Shown here piece after piece: positions 12,699-25,800 of a stretch of DNA of 64,000 bases. This stretch comes from Amaurobius ferox (taxonomy: Eukaryota; Arthropoda; Arachnida; Araneae; Amaurobiidae). The stretch's first letter is position 1; each line of letters begins with the position of its first letter. Both the position numbers and the translations under genes were made by a program. Location: NCBI GenBank assembly GCA_951213105.1, contig OX578142.1, positions 121,858,731 through 121,922,730 on the forward strand, in the 5' to 3' direction. The notes under the pieces were generated by a model. It was not told where the DNA came from. It searched no databases and worked only from the letters and a program-made list of their open reading frames with translations.

Positions 12699-12860
12699 AC
12701 AAATTCATCGGACACCCCTGTTCTGAAAATCAACTAGTCCAATTTTATGCAAATAATGATCACCACCTACGGGGGGGGGGGGGGTCTGGAGACTTTTGAT
12801 CCTTATTTGCATAAAATTGGACTAGTTCATTTTCAGAACAGGGGTGTCCGATGAATTTGT
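12699..12860. repeat. Hairpin element: 63-bp inverted repeat around a G run
   Basis: Left arm 12699-12761 begins ACAAATTCATCGGACACCCC; right arm 12798-12860 is its near-perfect complement. The 36-bp centre contains 14 consecutive G. It lies only 19 bases from the TTAA foldback. Confidence 0.85.
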
Positions 12861-13094
12861 CATATTTTGTATTTGTCATATGAATTTGTCATATAGTTGT
12901 CATATTTGATCATATAGTGTATATATATATTCTTTATACATATTTAAAATTTACTATATTTATTTAGTTATTGTGTTAATATTTTATGTATAATTTTTTT
13001 TTTTAAATATAGACCTTGTCCAGCTTGATATTCATTTTTAAACGATCTGATGTTTTCAAGAAAAATTCCACTCAGTCTAGCCCGTGGACTGGGC

Positions 13095-13390
13095 AAGGCT
13101 GAGGACCAACTGCACTCTTCAAATTAGAAAATACATATTGAAATAGGTTTGAAGAGCAGTTGTAAATTAAGGCTGAGGACCAACTGCACTCTTCAAATTA
13201 GAAAATACATATTGAAATAGGTTTGAAGAGCAGTTGTAAATTAAGGCTGAGGACCAACTGCACTCTTCAAATTAGAAAATACATATTGAAATAGGTTTGA
13301 AGAGCAGTTGTAAATTAAGGCTGAGGACCAACTGCACTCTTCAAATTAGAAAATACATATTGAAATAGGTTTGAAGAGCAGTTGTAAATT
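13095..13390 (+). repeat. Perfect tandem array, 4 x 74 bp, with an internal dyad
   Basis: Copies start at 13095, 13169, 13243 and 13317 and appear identical over all 74 bases. Each unit contains CAACTGCACTCTTCAAA and, 25 bases later, TTTGAAGAGCAGTTG, so each can form a stem. Identity among copies points to very recent expansion. It lies just downstream of the proposed 3' end of the peptidase gene. Confidence 0.95.
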
Positions 13391-13535
13391 AATCCAATAT
13401 ATGTTTTGGATTGACCTAATATTTGATCTTTAGGTCAATTTTGGGGAACCAACCCAGACAGTTTTGCTAATTGATAATATATGAGTAAAAATATTTTTAT
13501 TTCAAAGTGAATGCACATGTAACAAATTTAGATTA

Positions 13536-13541
13536 TTTATT
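13536..13541 (-). terminator. Candidate polyadenylation signal of the M28 peptidase gene
   Basis: TTTATT on the plus strand is AATAAA on the minus strand, about 190 bases beyond the proposed stop. Such hexamers are frequent in this AT-rich DNA, so it is only a position-based candidate. Confidence 0.25.
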
Positions 13542-13728
13542 ATAAAACACTAGTACATAGTATAAAAAATATCAAAATATTTTAAGAAATTCAGTAACTT
13601 AAATTATTTCATAACATGATGGTAGTTTTTCTGATACAATAGAGTCTTCAATACTGAGAGTGAAAATTTAAAATAAATTTTTCACTCATTTCTCCATCAT
13701 ATTATCTATCCTTTGGGAGACATCAAAT

Positions 13729-13811
13729 TCAGTGATTGACAAGTTTTATGATATAATAAAGGACAAAAATATGAAGGATATATAACAACGGCATCGGCTG
13801 GATTTGATAAC
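13729..13811 (-). CDS. Possible M28 peptidase terminal exon F (hydrophobic C-terminus)
   Basis: An AG acceptor with a good pyrimidine tract (tctttttccag) lies 315 bases downstream of exon E. In the phase set by exon E it opens 26 codons and then TGA. The tail runs YQIQPMPLL, YILHIFVLYYIIKL, VNH and is strongly hydrophobic, suggesting a membrane-anchoring or GPI-signal-like end. The phase match is one chance in three and there is no family motif, so this is tentative. A minus-strand AATAAA at 13536-13541 lies about 190 bases downstream. Confidence 0.4.
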
Positions 13812-16800
13812 CTGGAAAAAGACGACTTTCGTTACAAACATGCTGATACATACAAGAGACTTAGAAATTTAGAAAACAGGTTTTTATACCTTTTTGTATA
13901 TAAAATTGTTATTGTTGAATACAAAATAAATTTTGGCGCATTATAGAAATTATATTATTTCATTCAGAGATTTAGTTCCCAAATTTATATTTTTTAAATC
14001 TTAAAATTACCAAAGGTGCATTTAAAATACTAGGTGTAAATAAAAGCACATGCACTTTAATTTTAGAAACTCAGTAGAAAATATACTGAAACAGTTTTCA
14101 GCTTCGTTGTATTTTTTTTTCTTTACCTAATGCTGTAGCCCTTGTAAGTTCCACCAAGGTTGCTGTTAAAGCATCTGCAGTTTTCTTTGCAAACTGCAAT
14201 TTTTCAGGAGACATGACTGTGAGGTCATCACATTTGCTGTGGTAGCACTCTTTCATTTGACCTCTGAATGGACCTGTTAAGTATATTTCAACAAGTAATT
14301 TACAACTTAAAACAATAGAAAAGAAAAGGAACAATATTTAGAAAATAGGAACCTAATATGAGTATTGCTGAAAACCCAGGCCACTTGATTCACCCTAAGG
14401 TACGACGTACGAGCAACAATATGATTGGTCGGATAATGAATATTGCGTAGCAAGGAATATAAAATTTAAAACAAGTTCAAATGCACAGTAACTCCATTGA
14501 CCAAATATATATCTTTGGTTCTAGTACAGAGCATACATTAAAATAAGCAAGAAATATATCTCAAAATCTTTTTAAAGTATGCAGTTTAAATATATTCTTT
14601 CATGGGTATTTCGTTTCCATATCTATCTTTCATTTCCATATCTAATATTCAAAATGCGTCCTGAACACACATGTGATTAAAAAAAAAACTACTGAATCCC
14701 GTTCAGTTTGTCATTCTGAAGTCCTTGAACTAGAAAAAACAACCCGTTTCAACAAAAAGAAATGGAATAAGTAAGGAGTTTGCAGAAACTAAGAATTGAA
14801 GAAAAAAAAAAGTGCTGCAATGGGGGAAAATTCTCCATATACAGTAAAACCCGAAGTCTCCATATTTGCAAAAAGCTCGGTTCCTGAAGCCGTCAGAAGA
14901 AGCTAAGATCAAAAGCCAGTTATTTAAAGATTAGAGGTCTGCACGAGTCTTATTTAAAAATTTTAACGGCTCGAAAATATTAAGGTTTGACTCAGCCAAA
15001 GCTCAAGAATTTTTATAAAAATTCACCCAAGCCTGATCCGCCCCGAAAACACTCAAAGCCAATTCCAACGCGGCTCGGCCCGAATTCATTTGCAGTACAT
15101 TGAAGCCTGTTGACTCGTAGGATGATCCAAATTTGCCATTTAAGGAATTAAACGTATAAACATAAGTTATATTACATGAGAGCCCAAATTTGAAAAATCT
15201 GTACAAATTTTTACTATAAAGTGAATTTTTATTCATCATTTTGGTTTAATAATATCAGAGATTAAATGAGGAAACGGCGCTTCACTGAGATTATGCCTAA
15301 AACAAAAACAAAAAATTTGATTCACCCATTTAAGTTATCAGTGAACAATGCAAGGCCCTTTTGTTAAAGCTCATCAGCACTAAATATTCTTGACTGCAGT
15401 GGTAGTAAAACAAACATGTCATATGCCACAATTATTAGCGCTTTTTAAAGCATTTTAATACGATTAAACGTTCTATGTAAGTATACATAGATATTATTTT
15501 CTTTGATTATGACATACTCGTAGTTATAAATATTTTTAAAATTTAATAATTTTAAATTAAAAGTATAAGATGTGTAGAATACAAATATAAATAAATTCAA
15601 AGATAATAATTCATCTTATCCATATAATAATTTTAATTTATAACAGTTTGCTTAAATAAATTTTTATTCAATATTTGCTATCGGAAAGAAATCGACATAA
15701 CTGTGTTTTAATTTAGGAATAGAATTTATTTAATGTTGATAATTTAGAAACATTCGGAATTTAATAATTGAAATTAAAATCACAGTAGAAATTGAAAATA
15801 AAATATCAGTCAATAGTATGGATACACGTCCAATTTAATTAAACTTTAAAATCAAAGACTACCAAAAATAGGCTTAAAAGTCCTTTAATAAAATCTCCTT
15901 TCCTCGACGTACAAAAATTACACAGTCAAAGCGCTAGCCAACAGCCCTACCGTGCTGAAAACACCGGTTCTCGTTAGATCACCGAAGTCAAGCAGCATCG
16001 GGCGCGGTTAGTACTTGGGTGGGTGACCACCTGGGAACACCGCGTGCTGCTGGCACATTTCGAGCGCAGTAGCCCGGTGGTTTGCGCGCTGGATTTGCAC
16101 GCTGCCACAACTGCCGCCGTGTTCATGCGGAGTACGACCACGTTAAACATTTGGGTCCGTAAGTCCTTCCGAGAGGTTGGTGGTAGGGGAAGGAGGGTAC
16201 GGTTCCTGTGGATGCCTCCCCCACTGGGTTCCGGTCTAAATTGGGAGGCACTTCCCGGCCGTCCAAACGGTTACCTTACACCTTTCTGGTAGGTCGGACG
16301 GTCTGGGTCTCAACAACGGTCAAAGCGCTTTCGGGCCTTGCCCTTCGGCTATGCCCTTCGTCAATGGCGAAGCGAAGCCGTTTTCGCCATGTAATTTTTG
16401 TACGTCGAGGAAAGGAGATTTTATTAAAGGAGTTTTAAACCTGTTTTTAGTAGTCTTTGATTTTAAAGTTTAAAATATCAGTGTTACATTTTAAAGTTTA
16501 AAATATCTGTGTTGCATTTTAAAGTAAACAGTACCTATTGGATTTTATATTTTCATTACCAGTCAAGCAATCACAGTACAAAAGCGATTAAATTTTTTTA
16601 AGATAAATTTAAAAATATAACAAATTAAAACTCGCAGTTGACCAATGATTACAACCGAATGATGAATTAAAATTGGAATGCATTTCTTTTCTATTAAATT
16701 TATAGATCACGAAACATATCAACTGGTACATAAGCATCGTAGATATATTTTATTGCATCTAGGTCAGAACATATTTTCTGTTATTGTAGTTTCAAATAAC

Positions 16801-19800
16801 TTGAATGTTGCGAAGAGCAATGTTTTATTTTGACTTCGGAATACCGTCGAATAAATAAGTCTTCAATTTTTATCTGAAATTATAATTTTTCTGTATCAGG
16901 GTCTAATTTACCCATCTGCGTTCTTAGTACAGAGCAAACTTTTATTACTTAATATGGGATAAGGAGACTTTGATCCGGTAATTGATAATCTTGTTTCATA
17001 CGTAATTTCAAATTTCATGTTTCAGTTTTGATCTATTTTTGGTTTTTATTTATTTTGACCCGGCCCAACCCGACCCGAATTTAATAAAACGTGGGCTGGG
17101 CCCCAAATTAAATTTGAAAATTCCCCACTGATGGCAGGACTTAGGTAACTGAAAGTAAAAAGGGAGTGGATCGAACAAGCGCGCAGACCGGCAGATTCGT
17201 CGAACGGCTCGTCAAAACCCATTCGCAACGGCAAGTGACATCCGAAACAGCCTGCCACCATCAACGGTTGCACCTGCTTGCACCCAAATCATTGGCAACA
17301 GATTGTATGAAGTACAACTGCGCGCACGGCTGCCAGCCACTGGGATGCCATTAAGCGCTCGACACAGGGGTGTACGTCTGTCGTGTTGTCGTCGTCATCG
17401 TAACTGGACCAATGAATGTGTAAAGTACCTTTCTAATTCCTGAATTGATTTCAGTCTAATATACAACTTCCAATAACCTAATCCTTAGAGTTCGACGAAG
17501 GAATCACGACATTAACAAAACAACTTTATTTTCCGCTAACTTCACTGGGAACTCAAAACACGTATATATATATATATATTACAAATCTATATCCAAAGTA
17601 TTTACAACGCTAGCATTACAAATTCTACCCGTGACATACTAAGCTACAATGAAATGCAACCCTAAGTAATTACTAAACTGACTTTAAATCTGAACCTATG
17701 ATGATCAAACTACGACACAATATACACTCACGGACAATGAAAGTTGCGCACCAAGAAGGAAGCATAGGATGGACCTGAAATCTTATTGATGGAAGGATAC
17801 AGATGAATGATATACATGATCGCAAAAACAGCGCAGCAGAACACGTGCAGAGGGAGCTGTGGTACACAGTCCGGTCATCCTCAACAGCACATCGCACCGC
17901 CTCGTACTGCGATACAAGCAGCAATACAATCCAGCATGGTGTCGAACAGACGCCTGATGTTGTCCTGCGGCAGCCGAATCCACATCTGTTGGACGTTACG
18001 TACCAAATCCCGAAGATTGCGGTAACGAGACAGCTGGCTTTTCAACTGGTCCCACACATGCTCGATAGGGACACAGTCTGGGGAGTGGGCAGGCCATGGA
18101 AGTGTTTGGACATGACTCAGGCAGGCCTGGGCGACCCGAGCCGTGTGCGACCGGGCATTATCCTGCTGGAATTGCGCACCTGGAATCCCATCAACGAATG
18201 GGACCGTAGAATCTCATCCACGTACCGCTGGCCCGTCAATGTTCCAGGTACCACTACTAGAGCGGATCGGCTATCGTAGGGTATGGCTCCCCAGCCCATG
18301 ATGCCTGCATTTTTAAAACCCGGGTTCAATCCAAAACTAATTGGGTGATATTATTCATTTATATTCCCATAGGTTCCACAGACCGTCTGAACAACATACT
18401 AAAATTTCATTTTGATAAAGTCATTTTTACGGCAGTTATCGTGCTAACGGATAGACAAACAGACAGAATGAACAAAGTCATAAACACTTTTCAACTATGT
18501 TGTAAAGTGTTAATAAAATAGAACATGTTTCCAATTCCATTTCTCTTTTAGCTTTTATTGAAAAATTAAAAAATGACTGTTGACTTGTATAGATTAAATA
18601 TTGCATTCTAAAACACAAAATAATGAAAAATTGGATACATCTTTAAAATACTTTGAATACAATAGAGCAAATTCAGTCTTCTAATAAAAAGTTGTAAAAT
18701 TATAACCCATTTTCGTGGTTTTTACCGCATTAATAATTTTCTTAGCTCATTTTCACCAGTTGCCATTTGAATAACTATTTGGAAAAAATGAAAGATCTGG
18801 GAAAATGTGGGACATGAAGGGGACGAAATTTCAATATTTTGCTACCTCATCACAAGGACCATAACCTGCAGTAATCTACTTCAACAAGACCTAAAACTAA
18901 ACCTACTTTAACAAGACTCAAAATTAAACTGTAACTTATATCATACACTCAAATTTATGTAACACAGTTGAAGAAAAAACTATGCATATCCTTATGTTAA
19001 CTACAGAACTACTGATTACAAAAATTCACTACAGGTGAAAAAATGATAACCCGTGTAATAAGCTAAATGGTATATGTAGCGCATATTCACATAAAACTAT
19101 AATAATGTCACTCCGCATACTCTACTGTTTGTTGATTTCATACAAACCGTACATGCTTATAAACTCTAGAGATACATAATATAGACCCCCCCCCTACCTC
19201 AACCATTTTAAGTCTTTCCAGTAAATAACGGCTTACTACATATAAAATTGATATGTTATATTAAACAAAAATCGTTATTTTACCTGTATCAGTCAAAAGT
19301 ACGGCATTCAGTGATTCAGGGAAATGAGAGGATGAATTATGGTACCAAAATGTAGCGTGATCGCTTCGCAAGAAGTTCAAGTGCTTCTCGATCACAGGAG
19401 GGGATGGAATCTCGTTGCCCATGTCGACTGCCAAATTGAACAATTTGTATTGGTGATCTCCAAGATCTTGCCAAGCGTCCATCAATTTCTGAGACAGACG
19501 TTTGTCCATCTCGTTTCGGGAAATCATGGCCAAGAAATTTCCACGGTTGCCGGTATGATTCACAAAGTGCTGCAAACCTGGCAAGGTCTGAAATATAAAT
19601 TAAATATTATGGTCTGAAAATTAGTCCCAGATTCACCATGAAGAGGGTGAAGTGACAGCTTCAGGCAGGGCTTGACTTATAGATGATTGTATCCAAGTCT
19701 AAGTTGTCACAAGGTGCCTCTTTTACAAAAATAATCATTACGGTACATACATACCATCTAATATGATATTCCTACCTCACTTATAAATAGATTAAACAAT

Positions 19801-22800
19801 GTCCTATTACAGTTTCTATGATCTCTGGAAAACACGATGAAGATTAAGAAATAATCTTTGAAAATTCTAGTTCTAATTTCCAAGGGTCAACGAAATACGA
19901 TATGTATCTCGTATCCAACCTTAGTTAAATATTTAAGTAAAAAGCATAATATAATTCTCAGCAGATTCCTTTGAACATTTGGTGTTCAGAACATGAGCCC
20001 TTTAAGCCCATTCATAAACCAGGCACCTGTATTTAACCGTATTGTTAGTAATATTTTCCCTTAAATTGGAGGCTAATTTTTCTTTATCTGCTCAAAAGAA
20101 ATGTTTTTCCGTCAACTGGATGTTTTAACGCATTCCCTACATTCCGAGTTTTCATTTTAAAATCAAAACAAACAAACAAACAAAAAAATGTACCACTTCA
20201 CTATGACTGAAATTTTGTTTTGCTATGTAATAACTAGAAGACATTTTATTAGAGCTGTTTATTTCAAAATAGTTAGAGATAGCAGTAGGTCCAAAACAAA
20301 CAGTTGTATTGAAAGAGTAGCTTTTGTCTTGACAACTGGAATTCCAATAAAGAATTCTTATGGCTGCAAACACAACGTCCTAAAATAAAATAGTTTAAAT
20401 AAACTAAATTACATTCTTGTACCTCAAAAGGCATCTTTAAACGGTTGGCCATTGTCAAATTAATCTTGATTCTAAAGGTAATTTTTGACTTTTACTCGGT
20501 TTGATGGTAACACATTCCGAGCCCGAAAACTTTTTCAAAGGCAGAACGACCTTGCTCGGAAATAATACCATAAGCCTCTAGCCAATATCTTTCAAATATT
20601 TTAAAAATTACGGAGTCGAACGATTTTTATATTGGGAATACTGATTTGTTTTGAGATTCTTATGTTGAGAATGCCGACAATTTTTTCACAAAATATTCAA
20701 TAATTTTCCATACATTGTATCAGTATTTATTTGTAACTTATTTGAAAAATGAATTTCGTCTTGCTCAAATAAACTGAGTCATAACCTGATCCGAAAATTT
20801 TCGGGAGAATTGTGGGCTAGCCTGAATTAAGCCCCTTGCCTTCTAACTCAGAACCAAGCAACGAATCGAGTTAGTAATTCAGTAATTAAAAATAAGTAAC
20901 AGACATAAAAATATTAATGGACTATATTTGCTAAAGTACCTGGGCATAATCCATTGGTAACTCTTGACTGTTAGGAATATCGTTGTAATTCAGAATTCCG
21001 TCCAAAATGAAAGCACCTTGAAATCTAGCTCTTGCTCGCTTCAGTTCTTCTGGTATTAAATAATGATCCACAAAATAATTGCTGCCCATTGCACCCTAAA
21101 ATAAATCCAGAGTCAACAGATAGTAAAGTTGAATGCTTTTGAAGGATGCACAAGAGGAAAATGTAACAGATAAAAGTTTTATGATATTAACATAAGATCT
21201 TAGTTTACAGAAATATCTTGAGTTAATGAGTAGTTCAGCATATCTAAGAACATATTAATTATTCACAATTATTAATTATTACAGCAACAATATCTATGGG
21301 ACGCAACAGGCAGGTGGTTGGCGCGCGGGAATTGCACTTGGACGGCCCGGGTTCGATTCCTGCCACTGCCAAAAGTGCCGCCGTGTTCATGCGGTGTACG
21401 ATCACGTTAAACATGTGGGTCCGTAAGGCCTTCCGAGAGGTTTGTGGTAGGGGAAGGTGGGTACGGTCCCTGTGGATGCCTCCTCCACTGGGTTCCGGTC
21501 TAAATTTGATGGCATTTTCCGGCCGTCCAAACAGATACCTTATACCCTTTTGGTAGGTCGGAAGGTCTGGGTCGAAGAAGAAGTAACACTATCTATGTCA
21601 CAGAGCTAACTGTTAATCAGACATTAGTTAATCAGATACCATTAAACATGAAAGCTCGATTAACTCTCTTATTCTTCCCGAAGAAATCTTGCATAAGTTT
21701 TCAAATACAGTTCCCTGAATGCCCTTCTAACCAGTTACCGGCCAGAAGAGTTCAATTGATTAAAAAATTCATAAATTTTCAAATACGATTCACCAACTGC
21801 CCGAATAACCAAGTTGCGGTCAAACGGATCATATCACTAAGCATATAACTTACTGAAAACACCGTTAACCAGAATTGTAATTTCTTTTTATATCGTTTAA
21901 AACAAATAAAACAGCTCACCGTTAACCAGAATTGTAATTTCATTTTATATCGATTAAAACAAATAAATCAGCCCTTGTTGAAAAACAAAAGAATAGTCCC
22001 CCACCCACCCACCCCCTGCTAAGAGTTGACTAATTTTTGTTGTGTACATATCCATTTCATACATGTTTATAGTGAGGATATAGTGCAAGGATGGTAAATA
22101 TGCAGTACGCGTGTCAAACCTGTCACACCAAGTTTTGTGACACACGTGTTTAATAGGGAAAGTCCAATATTTAAATCTATGGGGATTCTATTTCAAATTA
22201 AATTTGTAAAAGTTTATTTCACATGAAATGTAAATCTATAAATAAGTATATTGAATCTGTAATCGAGATTCAAAGATATGAAAGTAGTTTAAAATGTGGG
22301 CGATCTGTATGTCTGTATAGCATACGATTAAAACAGTAAAAACAAGAAAGATCAATCGTGCATAAAGCATTAATATTGAAATACTTTCCAACTACAATGT
22401 AATTTTATTTAAACATCTCTAAAATGCGATACATTCAGCGGTAATATTTTTAAAATTATAATAATAATACAATAATTTATTATATTTGAAAACTTCATCG
22501 AAAAAAAATGAACTTCATTCAAATGACGTCATTAAAATATAAATTGCCTGGCTTTCTATGAAAAAGCAGCTAAATTTTATTCATAAACATTTATTATATT
22601 CCTTTCATTCATTACAATACTACACTAACTTATTTTACTTAAAACTTAAAACCATGAAGGTAAAAGCAATTTAACTCTGTGCTTAAAGCTTCACCGAAAA
22701 ACTCTGCTATAAAATCGTCTGTTCTCTATGTAAAATCAATGACTGTTTCATTCATATCAACTATACTGCAGACTCCAGCGCGAAATAATTTTGCTTTAAA

Positions 22801-25800
22801 GAAATGCAGGAATTCGTATACAACTCATCTTACAGCTTGATGTGTTTACAATCTCCATAAGTGAAAATTAGGCTTCGTTGTAGAAATAATCAAAGTTCGA
22901 TGATCATTTAAACTCAAATATATTGTAATTGTGTTGTTTCAGAACATTGATACACAGAAATTAAGCAAAAATAAAGCAGTTTTATGACGAATACAACACC
23001 AAATATAAATTAAAAAGAACTTTAAAAATCACGATTTTTGCAATTGAAGCAATTTGTGAATTTTAAATTCGCTTAAAAAATGTTTGAAAAATTAGGTCCC
23101 ACAGGGTTTAATGTATTTCATTTTTTCAACCCGGGTTCAATCCAAAACTAATTGGGTGATATTATTCATTTATATTCTCATAGGTCCCACAGACCGTCTG
23201 AACAACATACTAAAATTTCATTTTGATAAAGTCATTTTTACGGCAGTTATCGTGCTAAAGGACAGACAGACAGACAGAATGGATAAAGTCATAAACACTT
23301 TTCAACTATGTTGTAAAGTGTTAAAAATCGCATAAGTCGGTCAATTAGTACAAAATTAAAATAAAATTATGCAAAAACTGAAAATAAATCTGAATCAAAC
23401 ACTTAACCACAACGCACCAGGAGTAAAAATTTCTATAAGATCAAAACATATATTTTAAATTGTGATAAAAATGATACATTTTTCTTAATTCACACTTATG
23501 ATATACTGGAAAATGTATCCGACATTGCCCGGGATATAAAGTAAGGACTAGGGACTAAGTAAATTCATTTATTAAGTACGGACGCATCCGTACACCCCAA
23601 ATAAACTTGTTCGATAAGCACTAAATAAGCTCCTTTGATGCGCCCTAAATAAGCTATTTTGATAAGCTCTGAATAAATTCTTTTGATAAGCTCTGATAAA
23701 CTCTTTTGATTTGCTCTAAATAAGCTCCTTTGATACACCTTTCGCCCTCTGCGCGGGCGTAATACGCCCTAAATAAGCTCTATTGATACACAATGAATGT
23801 TGATTAAAATCAACCACTATTAACCGCTGTTGATTAAATTGACGACTGTAGTAACCGCGAATTAAAATACTTGCAAATTTGGCGATAATATTTTCGATTG
23901 CTAAAGAACTGGTTTGTCCTCTGATTTAAATTATACCAGAATTCACAGCGAGTTCTGGAATACCAATCCTAACCTTAATCTCCCCCCCCCCCCCCTCCCA
24001 CACACACACATACATTAACGGTCATTATGACTATGTGCACACAGCAGAAAACAGCTATGGCACACAGCAGAAAAACCAGTTTTCAGAGGAAAAATCTTTC
24101 GGAATTGTACCTCTGCTATAACAGGTTTAAAAAAATAATGACATGTTTCGTATTAAAAGTCATAAAAAATTCAGGAATAGAGTAATTAAAACAAAAATTT
24201 TATTAGAATGCGAATATCGCGCAATTGTTATGCAAAACATTAGAATATTACGACAGCAATATACATATAATGTACACATGAACTATCGTGAACTTTTCAT
24301 AATTCGATGATTTAAATATGAAGAAATTATCCTCCAAATTCCGTTCCAAATGTGTTTGAAAGATAATTTTTTTATCTTTCCGTTGATGTCAAAATTTTTT
24401 ATCTTTCCGTTGATGCCTCTGCAACAACATTTTCGATTGCTAAGCAACCAATTTGTGAGCAAACCGCCTAAAATGGCTTCATGTAATAACTAAAAATATA
24501 ATTTGAATTAAAAAAAAATCGCTCTGAGGTGTCTTCGGGCCCTTACTTATGTATCACTGTGTCATAGTAAATATGACATTTTGTTTAATTCTAAATAATT
24601 CAATCATTTTTTAAACTTTAAAGTCCTTTAGATGTATTTAAAATAAAAGAAAACGTGAATTTAAAATTATGAGTCAAAATAAAATAAAATGTGCGTTTAA
24701 AATTTGATTTAAAGTTTTAAAAATAATTGAATTATTTAGAATTAGCCAAAATGCCATATTCACTATGACACACTGTACCAAATTTTGTAACTGTGGGTAG
24801 CTTAGATTTTAGGACTAACAAACGACTAACAAGCAAACCAACATGTTTCTTTATTATTATAAACAATGTAGCAAAGAAAGTCATGGATCAGGCTAATAAC
24901 CCGAGAAGTACCGTACATTTTTTATGCAGGTGTATACTAGAAAACACCCCTAGAGCGTTTTACACGATGAGACAAATTTCGAACGGCCGACCCCCTCATT
25001 TTTAACGGGATAATCCCCGTATATCGGAGTTCTATCTTGCTTCCTGTTCGAGATGTGGGCGAAAAGTCAATTACAAAGCTGTGGAGCGTTGCAAATTTAG
25101 TGCTAAGCATTTTTGTTTCTCCGCAAAAGATGGAAAATAACTCTTTAAATAACGATTTTAAAATAAACGATTTTATTATTCTGAATGTAATAGTTCTGAG
25201 ATCAGGATAACCTTTTTATCTATTTCCTTAATTTACATTTATCATGCGACTTTTTTGTTGATTAACAGCCTATTACGACTCCAGGTTTGAAGAGCCAATT
25301 AGGGGCTCTAGGCAAAGTGTGGATTCTATTTGGGGATAGAATCAATGTTGAGCAGATCGTTTAATTCGACTGATTTTTACTAAAGTGGTGCGCTGTGAAG
25401 TTAGTGGCCAAATCTACCCAGACCCGGACGGTCAACGACGAAAAAATTCGTGAATATGGTTCAATCCCGATGCATCCGGTTGCAAGGTTAGTTCAGTGTT
25501 CTTTCATATGGTTTACTTTCGGGTATTGCCACAATCACGTCTAGTATAAATTTATGCGCAGTTTTTGGTGTTTGTCTGAGGCAGAAATCATACCGAATTT
25601 AGTGTCTTGATGTCAAAATGAGACAGATTTTTTAGTGAATAAAATGTGTTCAGGTCTCTTAATATCAGTCTGTGCATCCTTGGCTGTTAGGAATTGGTTA
25701 TTCACTATTTCAGATCGCGGTTTGAGTTAACCTAAGGTAAATACATCACAATGTCACCTGATAACCACAATGTCACCTGATAACCACAATGTCACCTGTA

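Larger units (their letters stand above)
15839..16473. mobile_element. Inverted-repeat element carrying a 5S rRNA-SINE composite
   Basis: The left arm (about 15839-15921) reads TTAAACTTTAAAATCAAAGA through CTCGACGTACAAAAATTAC. The right arm (about 16390-16473) is its complement with few mismatches. Between the arms lie a full-length 5S-like sequence (15937-16054) and a SINE body (about 16057-16320). A short direct repeat GTCAAAGCGCT occurs just inside both arms (about 15925 and 16319). It is unclear whether the arms are transposon termini or a folded-back flank. Confidence 0.75.

Noticed and set aside
13700..13760. Alternative peptidase C-terminus ending EFDVSQRIDNMMEK
   Set aside because: The frame ends nicely at TGA, but a TAA lies just upstream and there is no AG acceptor between the two.
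15937..16054. Working 5S ribosomal RNA gene
   Set aside because: It is single-copy here, joined to a SINE body inside inverted repeats and differs from consensus at normally conserved positions, so a derived copy is more likely.
14932..17110. A single hAT element bounded by GC-rich GGCTCGGCCCG-like text at both sides
   Set aside because: The two GC-rich patches do not form convincing inverted ends and no 8-bp target duplication was found.
17803..18279. 158-codon plus-strand frame as a host gene
   Set aside because: It is the antisense shadow of the minus-strand Tc1 transposase fragment.
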